From Paenarthrobacter sp. DKR-5 (lineage in GTDB: Bacteria > Actinomycetota > Actinomycetes > Actinomycetales > Micrococcaceae), in the NCBI RefSeq assembly GCF_018531425.1, contig NZ_JAHBOI010000001.1, positions 1-64,000 on the forward strand: a stretch of 64,000 nt of DNA, written 5' to 3'. Position 1 is the stretch's first letter, and the number at the start of each line of letters is the position of its first letter. The translations under genes were made by a program, and so were the position numbers. This document shows, piece after piece, positions 1 to 7,215 of the stretch. The notes below the pieces were generated by a model that saw nothing but the letters and a program-made list of their open reading frames with translations, did no database searches and was not told where the DNA came from.

Positions 1-625
1 GCGACGAAGGCCTGACCTGCAAGCCCAGGGCGAGGAAGAAGCGCCGTACCGGGCCCGGCGCCGGGGAACAGAAGCGCCTCACCGCCGAGTACCCAATGCA
101 TGTGGTCAGCTTCGACTTCCAGTCCGATGTGACCTCCTGCGGCCGGCACATCCGGTTCTTCAACGTCGTCGACGAATACACCCGCACCGCGCTGGCCATC
201 ATCCCGCGCCGGTCTTTCAAAGCAGCTGACGTGGTCGCGGTATTGGAGAACATCATCGCCGAAACCGGCACCGCCCCGACCTACATCAGGTGCGACAACG
301 GGCCGGAATTCACCGCTGCCGCCCTGATCGACTGGTGCAACACCGCCGGCGTCGACACCGCGTTCATCGACCCGGGATCACCCTGGCAGAACGGCTTCAT
401 CGAATCCTTCAACGCCCAATTCAGAAGGGAACAACTCTCCGGAGAAATCATGGACACTATGGCCGAAGCGACGTACTTGGCCGAGGAATGGAAAGCTATC
501 TACAATCATGAACGGCCGCACGGATCCCTGAACGGCATGACGCCGAAACGCTACTGGGAAACCTGGACGCAAGAAAACCAATTAGCTATCGCATAGACGC
601 TGGACTGCTAACGGGGGCCCAATCA
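1..625 (+). mobile_element. IS3-family insertion sequence, right-hand part only
   Basis: This is the 3' part of an IS3-type element; the left end lies outside the window. After the transposase stop at 596 there is a terminal sequence, TGGACTGCTAACGGGGGCCC, continuing to AATCA at 625. IS3 elements characteristically end in ...CA, so I place the right boundary at 625, just where the glycosyltransferase reading frame loses family similarity. The left inverted repeat and the target duplication cannot be seen. Confidence 0.8.
3..596 (+). CDS. IS3-family transposase OrfB, 5'-truncated by window edge
   Basis: DDE-type recombinase that cuts and joins the ends of its own insertion sequence. The frame is open from base 3, so the protein starts left of the window; about 197 residues are visible. 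The visible part is the integrase core: first Asp in FDFQSD, second Asp in CDNGPEF, and the Glu in NGFIESFN, followed by the ERPHGSLNGMTPKRYW C-terminal signature usual in IS3 OrfB proteins. A basic linker rich in Lys and Arg precedes the core. The catalytic core shows no frameshift or stop, so the enzyme could be functional if the missing part is intact. Confidence 0.9.
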   Translation, partial: DEGLTCKPRARKKRRTGPGAGEQKRLTAEYPMHVVSFDFQSDVTSCGRHIRFFNVVDEYTRTALAIIPRRSFKAADVVAVLENIIAETGTAPTYIRCDNGPEFTAAALIDWCNTAGVDTAFIDPGSPWQNGFIESFNAQFRREQLSGEIMDTMAEATYLAEEWKAIYNHERPHGSLNGMTPKRYWETWTQENQLAIA

Positions 626-1046
626 ACCCCACCACCCGGAAGTAGCCGCCGATGTACAGCGTGCGGGCCATCCAGCAGATCACCGGATGCCCGCCGTAGA
701 ACTCCCCCGGGCCGGTGACGGCGGAGAGCGGCCCGGCCTGCACCAGGTCGGCCTCCACACGCTCGAGCCAGTCCGGTGCGGGCACTGAGTCCGCGTCCAG
801 CCGCGCGATCAGGTCCCCTTGCGCGGCGTCGAAGCCGCGGGCGGTCGCCGCCGGAATACCGGGCCGGTCCGAAGCGATCCTCAGCACGCCGGCCGCGGCG
901 CAGACGGCAGCGGTATGGTCGGTGCTGCCGCCGTCCACCACGATCACCTCGTCGGCCGCCCTGGTCTGCCGGGCGAGCGCCCTCAGGCACACGGCGAGCA
1001 TGGGCCCGTCGTTGCGGGAAGGAATCACCACCGAGATCGTCACCAT
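626..1046 (-). pseudogene. Family 2 glycosyltransferase, C-terminus cut off by the IS3 element
   Basis: ATG at 1046 opens a GT-A fold nucleotide-sugar transferase: ISVVIPSRND at the N-terminus, VIVVDGGSTDHTA (the usual VDDGS-type motif), and LDADSVPAPDWLERV with the DxD-like metal site. Family similarity stops after YFRVVG near base 626, at the inferred IS end. The frame then runs through the IS terminus and stops at 582, adding about 14 foreign residues and giving a 154-residue chimera; family members usually have 220-300 residues. The lost part presumably lies beyond the left edge, on the other side of the IS. It lies 62 bases downstream of the tetR-type gene in the same direction. Confidence 0.8.
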
Positions 1047-1107
1047 GGTCCCCCGACTGTAACGCCAGCGGACCGGTTCCGCCCGGGTGGCGGGCCGCTG
1101 CCGCTGC

Positions 1108-1710
1108 TCAGCGCAGCCTGGCCAGGCGGCGGGCCAGTTCCTCCAGCACGCCCTCGGGCCACGGGAAGCCCGGCACGGCACTGTGCAGTCCGGCGAAACC
1201 GTGCAGGCCCGCCCACAAGGCAACGGCGTCGTGCTCGGGGTTGCTGCTGGCGGAACTGCCGTCCGCCGCGCAGGCCCCGACGGCGTCGACCAGCACGCCG
1301 ATCGCCTGCGTCGCGGACGTCCGCAGCGGCGCAGGCTGCCGGCCGGTGCCGTGCCGGCCGAACATGAGGCGGTAGCGGTGCGGGTGCCGGACGGCAAAGT
1401 CCGTATAGGCGGCGCAGATGGCGAGCAAGCGGTCCGCGGAGCCGCCGCCGGACTCCCATGCCGACTCCAGCCGGGCGTCGAGGTCCTGGAAGGATTCGCG
1501 CACCACCTCAAGCAGCACGGCGTCGCGGTCGGCGAAGTGGGCATAGATCGACGGCGCCGCCACGCCGGCACGGCGGGCAACAGCGCGAAGCGTCACCGCG
1601 CTGTCCTCGCCGGACTCTTCCAGGATGGATCGTGCGGCCGCCACCAGGTCGGCGCGGAGCCGTGCGCCGTCCCCTCTGCGGTTGCGTTGGCGCGTGCTTG
1701 TGCTGGTCAC
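1108..1710 (-). CDS. TetR/AcrR-family transcriptional regulator
   Basis: A 200-residue DNA-binding repressor. The N-terminal helix-turn-helix is clear: TLRAVARRAGVAAPSIYAHF at about residues 40-59. The C-terminal ligand domain has the WAGLHGFAGLHSAVPGFPW pattern of the TetR subgroup whose C-domain carries the HG...LH signature. The start is GTG at 1710, preceded by GGATGGAG. It is divergent from the MarR-type gene, with about 100 bases of shared upstream DNA, and it reads towards the interrupted glycosyltransferase, which may be its former target. The ligand is unknown. Confidence 0.85.
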   Translation of the reverse strand: MTSTSTRQRNRRGDGARLRADLVAAARSILEESGEDSAVTLRAVARRAGVAAPSIYAHFADRDAVLLEVVRESFQDLDARLESAWESGGGSADRLLAICAAYTDFAVRHPHRYRLMFGRHGTGRQPAPLRTSATQAIGVLVDAVGACAADGSSASSNPEHDAVALWAGLHGFAGLHSAVPGFPWPEGVLEELARRLARLR

Positions 1711-1783
1711 CGCTCCATCCTACGCAAGCTAACGCCCGTGAGTTTACAGGCAAACATTCATCGCTTCCGGTTTGTTAGAGTAA

Positions 1784-1803
1784 CTAGCTACACGATTGGC
1801 TAG
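1784..1803. promoter_or_regulatory. Inverted repeat overlapping the marR-type promoter
   Basis: CTAGC (1784-1788) and GCTAG (1799-1803) form an inverted repeat just upstream of the MarR-type ATG at 1813. The right arm overlaps TAGAAT (1801-1806), a good -10 box only 6 bases from the ATG, which suggests a leaderless mRNA and autorepression. A related TAACTAG..GGCTA sequence occurs before the kinase gene. Confidence 0.45.
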
Positions 1804-1812
1804 AATAAAGCC

Positions 1813-2304
1813 ATGACGACGTATGCGACCGGCCTCCGCCCGGGTTATTGGTACGGCGGCGGATCCAAACCGGGGGCCGTCGACGTTCTCAATGCCCTGC
1901 GCGATTACCGCGCCTCAGAAGCTGCCATGCGCCGGCGCACTAGATCCTCCATGGGCATGGGCGAGACGGACCTGCTGGCTTTGCGCTACCTCCTCCAGGC
2001 GAACGGCAGCAGCGGGGGCTTGAGCCCCAAGGAGCTCGCCACGCGGCTCGGCATCTCCTCCGCCTCCACCACCGCCCTGATCGACCGGCTGGTCAAGAGC
2101 GGGCACGCCCGGCGCGAGCCCCACCCCACCGACCGCCGGGCACTGGTCATCTCGGCGACGTCATCCTCCGACCACGAGGTGCGCGAGACCCTCGGCCAGA
2201 TGCACCACCGAATGATGGCTGCCGCCGCCACCCTGGATGCCGACGAAGCCCGCACCGTCATCGACTTCCTGAGCCGGATGCGCGACGCCGTCGACGGCGC
2301 ATAG
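1813..2304 (+). CDS. MarR-family transcriptional regulator
   Basis: A 163-residue winged-helix regulator. The recognition region reads LSPKELATRLGISSASTTAL followed by IDRLVKSGHARREPHPTDRR, the classic MarR helix-turn-helix plus wing with its D-R-R tip (about residues 70-110). Flanking helices would form the dimer interface. No Shine-Dalgarno sequence is visible, and a TAGAAT box lies 6 bases before the ATG, so translation is probably leaderless. The kinase gene follows 133 bases downstream with its own promoter and a similar palindrome, so this regulator could control both itself and the kinase. That link is inference. Confidence 0.88.
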   Translation: MTTYATGLRPGYWYGGGSKPGAVDVLNALRDYRASEAAMRRRTRSSMGMGETDLLALRYLLQANGSSGGLSPKELATRLGISSASTTALIDRLVKSGHARREPHPTDRRALVISATSSSDHEVRETLGQMHHRMMAAAATLDADEARTVIDFLSRMRDAVDGA

Positions 2305-2355
2305 CCACCACCCCGGCGCGCGCCGCAGGCCTCTTGCAAGAAATAGTAAGCATGC

Positions 2356-2396
2356 TGGACAATTAGCTCGATAGGGCATATAACTAGATAGGCTAA
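2356..2396 (+). promoter_or_regulatory. Promoter and palindromic operator of the kinase gene
   Basis: TGGACA (2356-2361) and TATAAC (2379-2384) are separated by exactly 17 bases, a strong vegetative-type promoter. TTAGC (2363-2367) and GCTAA (2392-2396) form widely spaced inverted arms around the -10 box, and TAACTAG (2381-2387) repeats the motif found at the marR-type promoter (1781-1787). This fits repression by the MarR-type protein. Confidence 0.5.
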
Positions 2397-2437
2397 CGAG
2401 TAGTCAAATGTTCTAGATATCTCTTCGAGGGGGAGCC

Positions 2438-3322
2438 ATGCAGCCGGTACCAGGCGCAGCTGGACTGCTGGCAGACCGCTACCGTCTTGGCATCCGCCTC
2501 GGCGGCGGTTCCTCCGCCGAAGTGTTCTCGGCACACGACCTCAGGACCGGCGCGGCGGTTGCCGTCAAGGTTCCGTCCCCCCGCCGCAACAACGACTTCA
2601 TGCGAACGGCGTTCGCCCACGAAGCGTCAATGCTCCGCCGGCTGGCCTGGGCCGGAGGCCATCCCGGCATCGCGGACCTGCTTGACTCCGGTACCGACGG
2701 TCCCGAGAAACGGCCCTTTCTGGTGATGGAACTGGTCCGCGGCAGCAACCTGCGCCGCACCCTGGCCGCCGGACGGCCGTCCGAGGGCCAGGTCAAGGCC
2801 TGGGCAACGGACCTGTTGCGGGCACTGGCTCACAGCCACGCGTTCGGCGTCGCCCACCGCGACATCAAGCCCGCCAACATCCTGATCCGCCGCCCCCTGC
2901 ATTCCCGGGTCTCGCACAGCCGGGCCGTGCTCACCGACTTCGGCATCGCCATCGCCCTCGACCACGGAGCCGTCCACTCGCAGGGCCTAACAACCGGCAC
3001 CGCCTCCTATCTCAGCCCCGAACAGGCGACCGGCAGCTTTGTCGACGCGGCCACGGACATCTATTCGCTGGGACTGGTGCTGATCGAATGCCTGACAGGC
3101 GCCGCGGCCTTTCCCGGCGCCCCGCTGGAATCCGCCGTCGCACGGCTGCTCGCAGATCCCGCCATCCCTGACACCACCGACGAGGAATTCGCAGGCGCGC
3201 TGCGGGCAATGACTGACCGCGAGCCGGCCCGGCGCCCAAGCGCAGCCGAAGCCCTCGCCCTGCTGGACTCAGCCGAAGACTTCGACGAGCCGCCCCTGCA
3301 CAACCTGAGCATTGCCGCTTGA
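2438..3322 (+). CDS. Small soluble Ser/Thr protein kinase (Hanks type)
   Basis: A 294-residue eukaryotic-like kinase. Visible motifs in order: glycine loop LGGGSSAEV, catalytic lysine K44 in VAVKVP, catalytic loop HRDIKPANIL with D142, metal-binding DFG with D167, SPEQ in place of APE, and DIYSLG. All catalytic residues are present. There is no transmembrane segment or PASTA domain, unlike PknB-type kinases, so it is a cytosolic kinase reduced to the catalytic domain. ATG at 2438 follows a GAGGGGGAG ribosome site. The next gene begins 30 bases downstream and is probably co-transcribed. Its substrate is unknown. Confidence 0.92.
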   Translation: MQPVPGAAGLLADRYRLGIRLGGGSSAEVFSAHDLRTGAAVAVKVPSPRRNNDFMRTAFAHEASMLRRLAWAGGHPGIADLLDSGTDGPEKRPFLVMELVRGSNLRRTLAAGRPSEGQVKAWATDLLRALAHSHAFGVAHRDIKPANILIRRPLHSRVSHSRAVLTDFGIAIALDHGAVHSQGLTTGTASYLSPEQATGSFVDAATDIYSLGLVLIECLTGAAAFPGAPLESAVARLLADPAIPDTTDEEFAGALRAMTDREPARRPSAAEALALLDSAEDFDEPPLHNLSIAA

Positions 3323-3352
3323 CTCATGTTCGATGAAACGGAAGGACCTGCC

Positions 3353-3673
3353 ATGACCATCCCGATGAACGACGTCTGGACCGCCGCCGCACGCTTGGAG
3401 AGTCTGGAGCTTGTCGTGGACCAGGCGGAGCAGCTGCTTGCCGAAACCATGCGTCGCGCCCTCGGCGCGGGGCTTCCGTTGCCGCAGGTGGCCAGGGCAG
3501 CAGGGCTCATGCCCCTGGAGGTGCTGGCGCTGACCGACCTGCCCGCCGGAACCGTCCACGCCGCAGAAATGCCCGCCGCGGAGCGCCGCCAGCCCACGGA
3601 TCTCCGGACGCACCGGGAGGCCAAGGAGGCAGCAGCAGCAATGACGCAGCCGGCACTGACCGCGAGCGTCTAA
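3353..3673 (+). CDS. Small protein with HTH-like segment, partner of the kinase gene
   Basis: A 106-residue protein that I do not recognise. I choose ATG 3353 because GGAAGGA lies 7 bases upstream; an earlier in-frame ATG at 3326 has no ribosome site. The N-terminal half is helical, and GLPLPQVARAAGLMPLEVLA resembles a helix-turn-helix of the sigma/XRE kind. The C-terminal third is rich in Ala, Glu, Arg and Thr and probably disordered. It lies 30 bases behind the kinase and could be its substrate or a regulator; there is no direct evidence for either. Confidence 0.6.
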   Translation: MTIPMNDVWTAAARLESLELVVDQAEQLLAETMRRALGAGLPLPQVARAAGLMPLEVLALTDLPAGTVHAAEMPAAERRQPTDLRTHREAKEAAAAMTQPALTASV

Positions 3674-3749
3674 GCTCCTACCACCCGCGGGCCTTTTTGG
3701 CACTACTTGCCCGCCGGCTGCGCGCCGCATTCACATTGGCGAGAAACCA

Positions 3750-3778
3750 GAGACACGCTGCCCCGGGTGCGGCATAAT
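3750..3778 (+). promoter_or_regulatory. Promoter of the secreted-protein gene
   Basis: GAGACA (3750-3755) and CATAAT (3773-3778) are separated by 17 bases. Transcription starting near 3785 would give a leader of about 218 bases before the ATG at 4003. Confidence 0.45.
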
Positions 3779-3792
3779 AGAGACAGACACCG

Positions 3793-3901
3793 GGGCTGGG
3801 CCGGCGGCGGAAGTCGCTCGCTGAGACCCGGGCGACACCCCCCAGCCCGCCGTCGGCCCTTTCAACGATGCCGACGGGGGCCCGGGAAGTCACGGGCCCC
3901 C
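3793..3901 (+). other. Structured 5' leader with mutually exclusive hairpins (gene-free stretch 3674-4002)
   Basis: The 329 bases without a gene hold three perfect pairings in one direction: GGGCTGGG (3793-3800) with CCCAGCCC (3841-3848), CCGTCGGC (3850-3857) with GCCGACGG (3870-3877), and GGGGGCCCG (3876-3884) with CGGGCCCCC (3893-3901). The last two share bases 3876-3877, so the hairpins compete, as in an attenuator. No U-tract follows the last hairpin. No known riboswitch class could be matched. It precedes the exported-protein gene at 4003. Confidence 0.4.
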
Positions 3902-4002
3902 GTGACCCTTCAGATTCACACCAGGCGGCCACACCTCACCACGGCACCACCGGCTTTTCACTGTTGCCCGCTTGCCGGGCGGCCCTCGCGTTGGGAGGAC
4001 CC

Positions 4003-4455
4003 ATGCTTCAGATCCGTTCCATGTCGAAGGGACCCGCCGCACTGGGAACCGTCCTCCTGACCGGGGCCCTGGTTCTGCTTCCCGCCGCAGCACCGGCTCT
4101 TGCGGCCACTGCGGAAGACCATGATCTTTCCCTCAGCAACGGCAGGGTTGCCCGGCACGGCACTGAGGTGCGGGTTTGGGTGAGCTACCGCTGCGATGAA
4201 GGCAGGACGGCGGGCGTCGGCGTCTTCCTCACGCAGAACAGGGAGGACGGGCCCGCGGCTGTCGGCGGTGCCGGCTCAGGGCAGCGGCCCTGTACCGGCG
4301 AGACGGAGACCGTGCAGCTCACGGTCGACGCCGGCAAGGTGAGGTTCCACCGGGGCAGTGCGTCCGCGGCCGTGGCCCTCTTCATCAGCGGACCCGGTAC
4401 CACCGGGGTCACTGACCAGCTCAGCCAGGAGATCCGGCTCCGGCCCCGGCACTGA
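4003..4455 (+). CDS. Exported protein of unknown function
   Basis: 150 residues. ATG 4003 is preceded by GGGAGGA at a good distance. A Sec signal peptide is clear: basic start, a hydrophobic core (GTVLLTGALVLLPAAAPALA) and a likely Ala-x-Ala cleavage near residue 35. The mature part of about 115 residues looks beta-rich, with two cysteines (YRCDEG and QRPCTG) that could form one disulfide in an immunoglobulin-like sandwich. I do not recognise the family. It is transcribed alone from a promoter at 3750 with a long structured leader. Confidence 0.75.
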   Translation: MLQIRSMSKGPAALGTVLLTGALVLLPAAAPALAATAEDHDLSLSNGRVARHGTEVRVWVSYRCDEGRTAGVGVFLTQNREDGPAAVGGAGSGQRPCTGETETVQLTVDAGKVRFHRGSASAAVALFISGPGTTGVTDQLSQEIRLRPRH

Positions 4456-4482
4456 GCCGGCGGTCAGCGGCTCGCCAGCGGT

Positions 4483-4917
4483 CTAGGCCTTGACCGTGAT
4501 CCATTCCCCGTCGATGGCCGCCGTCAGCTTGGTCAAGGGCTGGCGCGCCGGCCCGGAGATGACCGATCCGTCCGCGGCGCGGAACGTGGACCCGTGGCAC
4601 GGGCAGTCGAATTCCTGGTTGGCAGGTGCAACGGCGCACCCGGCGTGCGGGCAGGTGGCGCTGTAGGCCACGACGGTTTTGTTGTCCGGCCGGTAGATGA
4701 CGATGCTCTGGCCGTTGGCGGTGCCCTGGGCGGTGCCGCCCACCTTCACGTCGCTGAGCTTGCCCACGCGCACCGGCGTCCCCCCGGCCGCCGGCGCTGG
4801 GGCGCTGGCGGGGGCGTTCGACTGGCTGGAGGGCGCGCACGCTGCCAGGGCGAGGCTGCCGGCGGCTGCGGTTGCACCGAAGACGGCACGGCGGGGCATC
4901 GAGGATTCCGAAGTCAT
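4483..4917 (-). CDS. Rieske [2Fe-2S] lipoprotein, Tat type
   Basis: 144 residues. ATG 4917 is chosen because it places a twin-arginine (R9-R10) and the lipobox LAAC (Cys27) in a proper signal; the frame is open further upstream. After an Ala/Pro/Ser linker comes a Rieske domain with C89-P-H91 and C105-x-x-H108 as cluster ligands, plus C94 and C107, which match the disulfide pair of classical Rieske proteins. It is predicted to be a membrane-anchored electron carrier on the outer face. No quinol oxidase or dioxygenase genes lie beside it, so its partner is unknown. Confidence 0.88.
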   Translation of the reverse strand: MTSESSMPRRAVFGATAAAGSLALAACAPSSQSNAPASAPAPAAGGTPVRVGKLSDVKVGGTAQGTANGQSIVIYRPDNKTVVAYSATCPHAGCAVAPANQEFDCPCHGSTFRAADGSVISGPARQPLTKLTAAIDGEWITVKA

Positions 4918-5090
4918 GGGGGCATTCTGCCAGCCGTTGCTGGGAGAACCACGAAAGAGGCTCCGGGCCGGCCAGGACGGAACCTCCGCACCGGGGATTC
5001 GCGCCGTAGCCACCGGCTGTTCACCCGGGGGTGGGAGGCTCTGACGGCACCGTCAGTGAGCTCATGAACCCCTAGTGCTAGGAGCAATCC

Positions 5091-7133
5091 TTGTCAGCCC
5101 TGAACCGCCGCCGCTTCCTTCAACTCTCCGGCGCCAGCCTCGCCGCCGCCGCGACCGCCGAGATGCTCGGCGGGAGCATCGCCCGGGCCGCCGAGATCCC
5201 GGCACACCGTGCCACCGGCACCATCAAGGACGTCGAACACGTAGTGGTCCTGATGCAGGAGAACCGCCCGTTCGACCATTACTTCGGCACCCTCAAGGGC
5301 GTGCGCGGATTCAGCGACCCGCATCCGGCGTTGCTGCCCAGCGGAAAGGACGTCTGGCACCAGAACAATGGAAGCCGGGAGGTGCTCCCCTACCACCCCG
5401 ACGCCCCGGACCTCGGCATGCAGTACTTGAAGGACCTGGACCACGGCTGGAGCAGCACGCAGGCGGCGTTCAACAACGGCCGGTACGACCGCTGGCTCGG
5501 CGCCAAGTCGACCACCACCATGGCACACTACGAGCGGCAGGACATCCCCTTCCACTTCGCCCTGGCTGACGCGTTCACCATCTGCGACGCCTACCACTGC
5601 TCCCTGTTGGGGCCCACGGACCCCAACCGCTACTACCTGTTCAGCGGCTGGGACGGCAACGACGGCACGGGCGGCGGACCGGACCTGTGGAACAAGGAAT
5701 CCGGCTATTCCTGGAGCACCTACCCGGAGGCGCTGCAGGAGGCCGGCGTGAGCTGGAAGGTCTATCAGGATGCCGGTGACGGCCTGGACGCTGCGGGGTC
5801 CTGGGGATGGACCAGCGACGCGCACATCGGCAACTACGGGGACAACTCGCTGCTCTACTTCAAGCAGTACCAGAACGCGAAGCCGGGCGAGCCGCTGTAC
5901 GAGAACGCCCGGACCGGCACGGACGCCAAACACGGGGATGACCTCTTCCGGATCTTCCGCCAGGACGTCGCCTCCGGCAAGCTGCCGCAGGTTTCCTACA
6001 TCACCGCACCGGAGGCCTACAGCGAGCACTCGAACTGGCCGCCGAACTTCGGCGCGTGGTACGTGGCGAACATCCTGGACATCCTGACCTCCAACGCCGA
6101 GGTCTGGAGCAAGACCGCGCTGTTCATCATGTACGACGAGAACGACGGCTTCTTCGACCACGTGGTGCCCCCGCACGTGAACTCCCCGCTGGTTCCGGGC
6201 GCTTCGACCGTCAGCACCGCCAACGAGTTCTACACCGGTGCGCACGATGTGCCCGGGGGCTACGGTCTCGGGGCGCGGGTGCCGATGATCGTCGCCTCAC
6301 CCTGGAGCATGGGCGGCTGGGTCTGTTCCGAGACCTTCGACCACACCTCCGTCATCCGGTTCATGGAGGAACGCTTCGGCGTCAAGAGCCCCAACATCTC
6401 GCCCTGGCGCCGGGCCGTGTGCGGGGACCTGACGAGCGCCTTCAACTTCTCCGCCCCGTCCGCGGCCGGAGTGAGCCTGCCCGGCACCTCCGCCTACAAG
6501 CCGGCCGACCACGCGCGGCACCCGGACTACAACCCGGCGCCCCCGGCGGTGAACAGCATGCCCCGGCAGGAACCCGGCACCAAGCCGTCGAGGCCGCTGG
6601 GCTATGCGCTCGACGTCGACGTCCGGCTCGCGGACGAGACCCTGTCCGCCCGCTGGGCCAACACCGGGTCCCTCGGCGCCCACCTCCAGGTCCGGTCCAA
6701 TTCGCTGCCCGCCGCCCCGTATTCCTACACCGTCGGCGCGGGCGCTTCGCTCGCTGCGGACTGGGCGCTGGGGGCCGAGTACGACGTGCAGATGCACGGC
6801 CCGGACGGGTGGTACCGGCGGTATGCGGGCACGACGGCGGCCGGCGACGTCCGCATCTCGGTCGCCCGGGACGGCCGCGCCGGGCACGCCCGCTTCCGGC
6901 TGAAGAATGCCGGCAGGGCTGCCGTTCCGCTGACGCTCGTCAGCGCCTACGGGGAGGGCGCGCAGCAGGTCGACCTGCAGCCCGGCCAGGAAAGGACGGT
7001 CGTGCTGCGCACCGCCGCCGGCTGGTATGACCTGACCGTCACCTCCGGAACCGATCCGAAGCTCGTCCGCGTCCTGGCGGGCAGGATGCCCGGAGGAGCG
7101 CCCGGAACCAGCGATCCGCAGCTCGGCAGGTAG
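5091..7133 (+). CDS. Tat-exported phospholipase C-type phosphoesterase
   Basis: 680 residues, similar in size to bacterial phosphocholine-specific (non-haemolytic) phospholipases C. TTG 5091 is used because AGGAG lies just upstream and the N-terminus SALNRRRFLQLSG is a textbook Tat signal. The phosphoesterase domain begins at VVVLMQENRPFDHYFGT (active-site region with the Asn/Asp metal ligands) and runs to about residue 460, including YDENDGFFDHV. Residues from about 500 onward carry two beta-rich repeats (starting at YALDVDVRLAD and YGEGAQQVDLQPG) of the kind found at the C-terminus of these enzymes. The likely role is release of phosphate from phospholipids. A strong hairpin follows the stop. 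Confidence 0.88.
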   Translation: MSALNRRRFLQLSGASLAAAATAEMLGGSIARAAEIPAHRATGTIKDVEHVVVLMQENRPFDHYFGTLKGVRGFSDPHPALLPSGKDVWHQNNGSREVLPYHPDAPDLGMQYLKDLDHGWSSTQAAFNNGRYDRWLGAKSTTTMAHYERQDIPFHFALADAFTICDAYHCSLLGPTDPNRYYLFSGWDGNDGTGGGPDLWNKESGYSWSTYPEALQEAGVSWKVYQDAGDGLDAAGSWGWTSDAHIGNYGDNSLLYFKQYQNAKPGEPLYENARTGTDAKHGDDLFRIFRQDVASGKLPQVSYITAPEAYSEHSNWPPNFGAWYVANILDILTSNAEVWSKTALFIMYDENDGFFDHVVPPHVNSPLVPGASTVSTANEFYTGAHDVPGGYGLGARVPMIVASPWSMGGWVCSETFDHTSVIRFMEERFGVKSPNISPWRRAVCGDLTSAFNFSAPSAAGVSLPGTSAYKPADHARHPDYNPAPPAVNSMPRQEPGTKPSRPLGYALDVDVRLADETLSARWANTGSLGAHLQVRSNSLPAAPYSYTVGAGASLAADWALGAEYDVQMHGPDGWYRRYAGTTAAGDVRISVARDGRAGHARFRLKNAGRAAVPLTLVSAYGEGAQQVDLQPGQERTVVLRTAAGWYDLTVTSGTDPKLVRVLAGRMPGGAPGTSDPQLGR

Positions 7134-7150
7134 CGCGGACGGTCCTTTAC

Positions 7151-7193
7151 AACGCGAACGCCCGGCTGGCCGCACCAGCCGGGCGTTCGCGTT
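7151..7193. terminator. Bidirectional terminator between phospholipase and alcohol dehydrogenase genes
   Basis: A perfect 19-bp stem, 7151-7169 with 7175-7193, with loop CCGCA. Convergent genes end on both sides. Confidence 0.85.
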
Positions 7194-7215
7194 TCAGGAA
7201 GGTTTGTTGCCGGCC

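Noticed and set aside
3791..3880. TPP riboswitch, because CTGAGA (3821) and a CCCTTT..ATGCCGACGG stretch occur
   Set aside because: The invariant GAACCTGA core is missing, the helices do not follow the TPP layout, and the downstream gene is not a thiamine gene.
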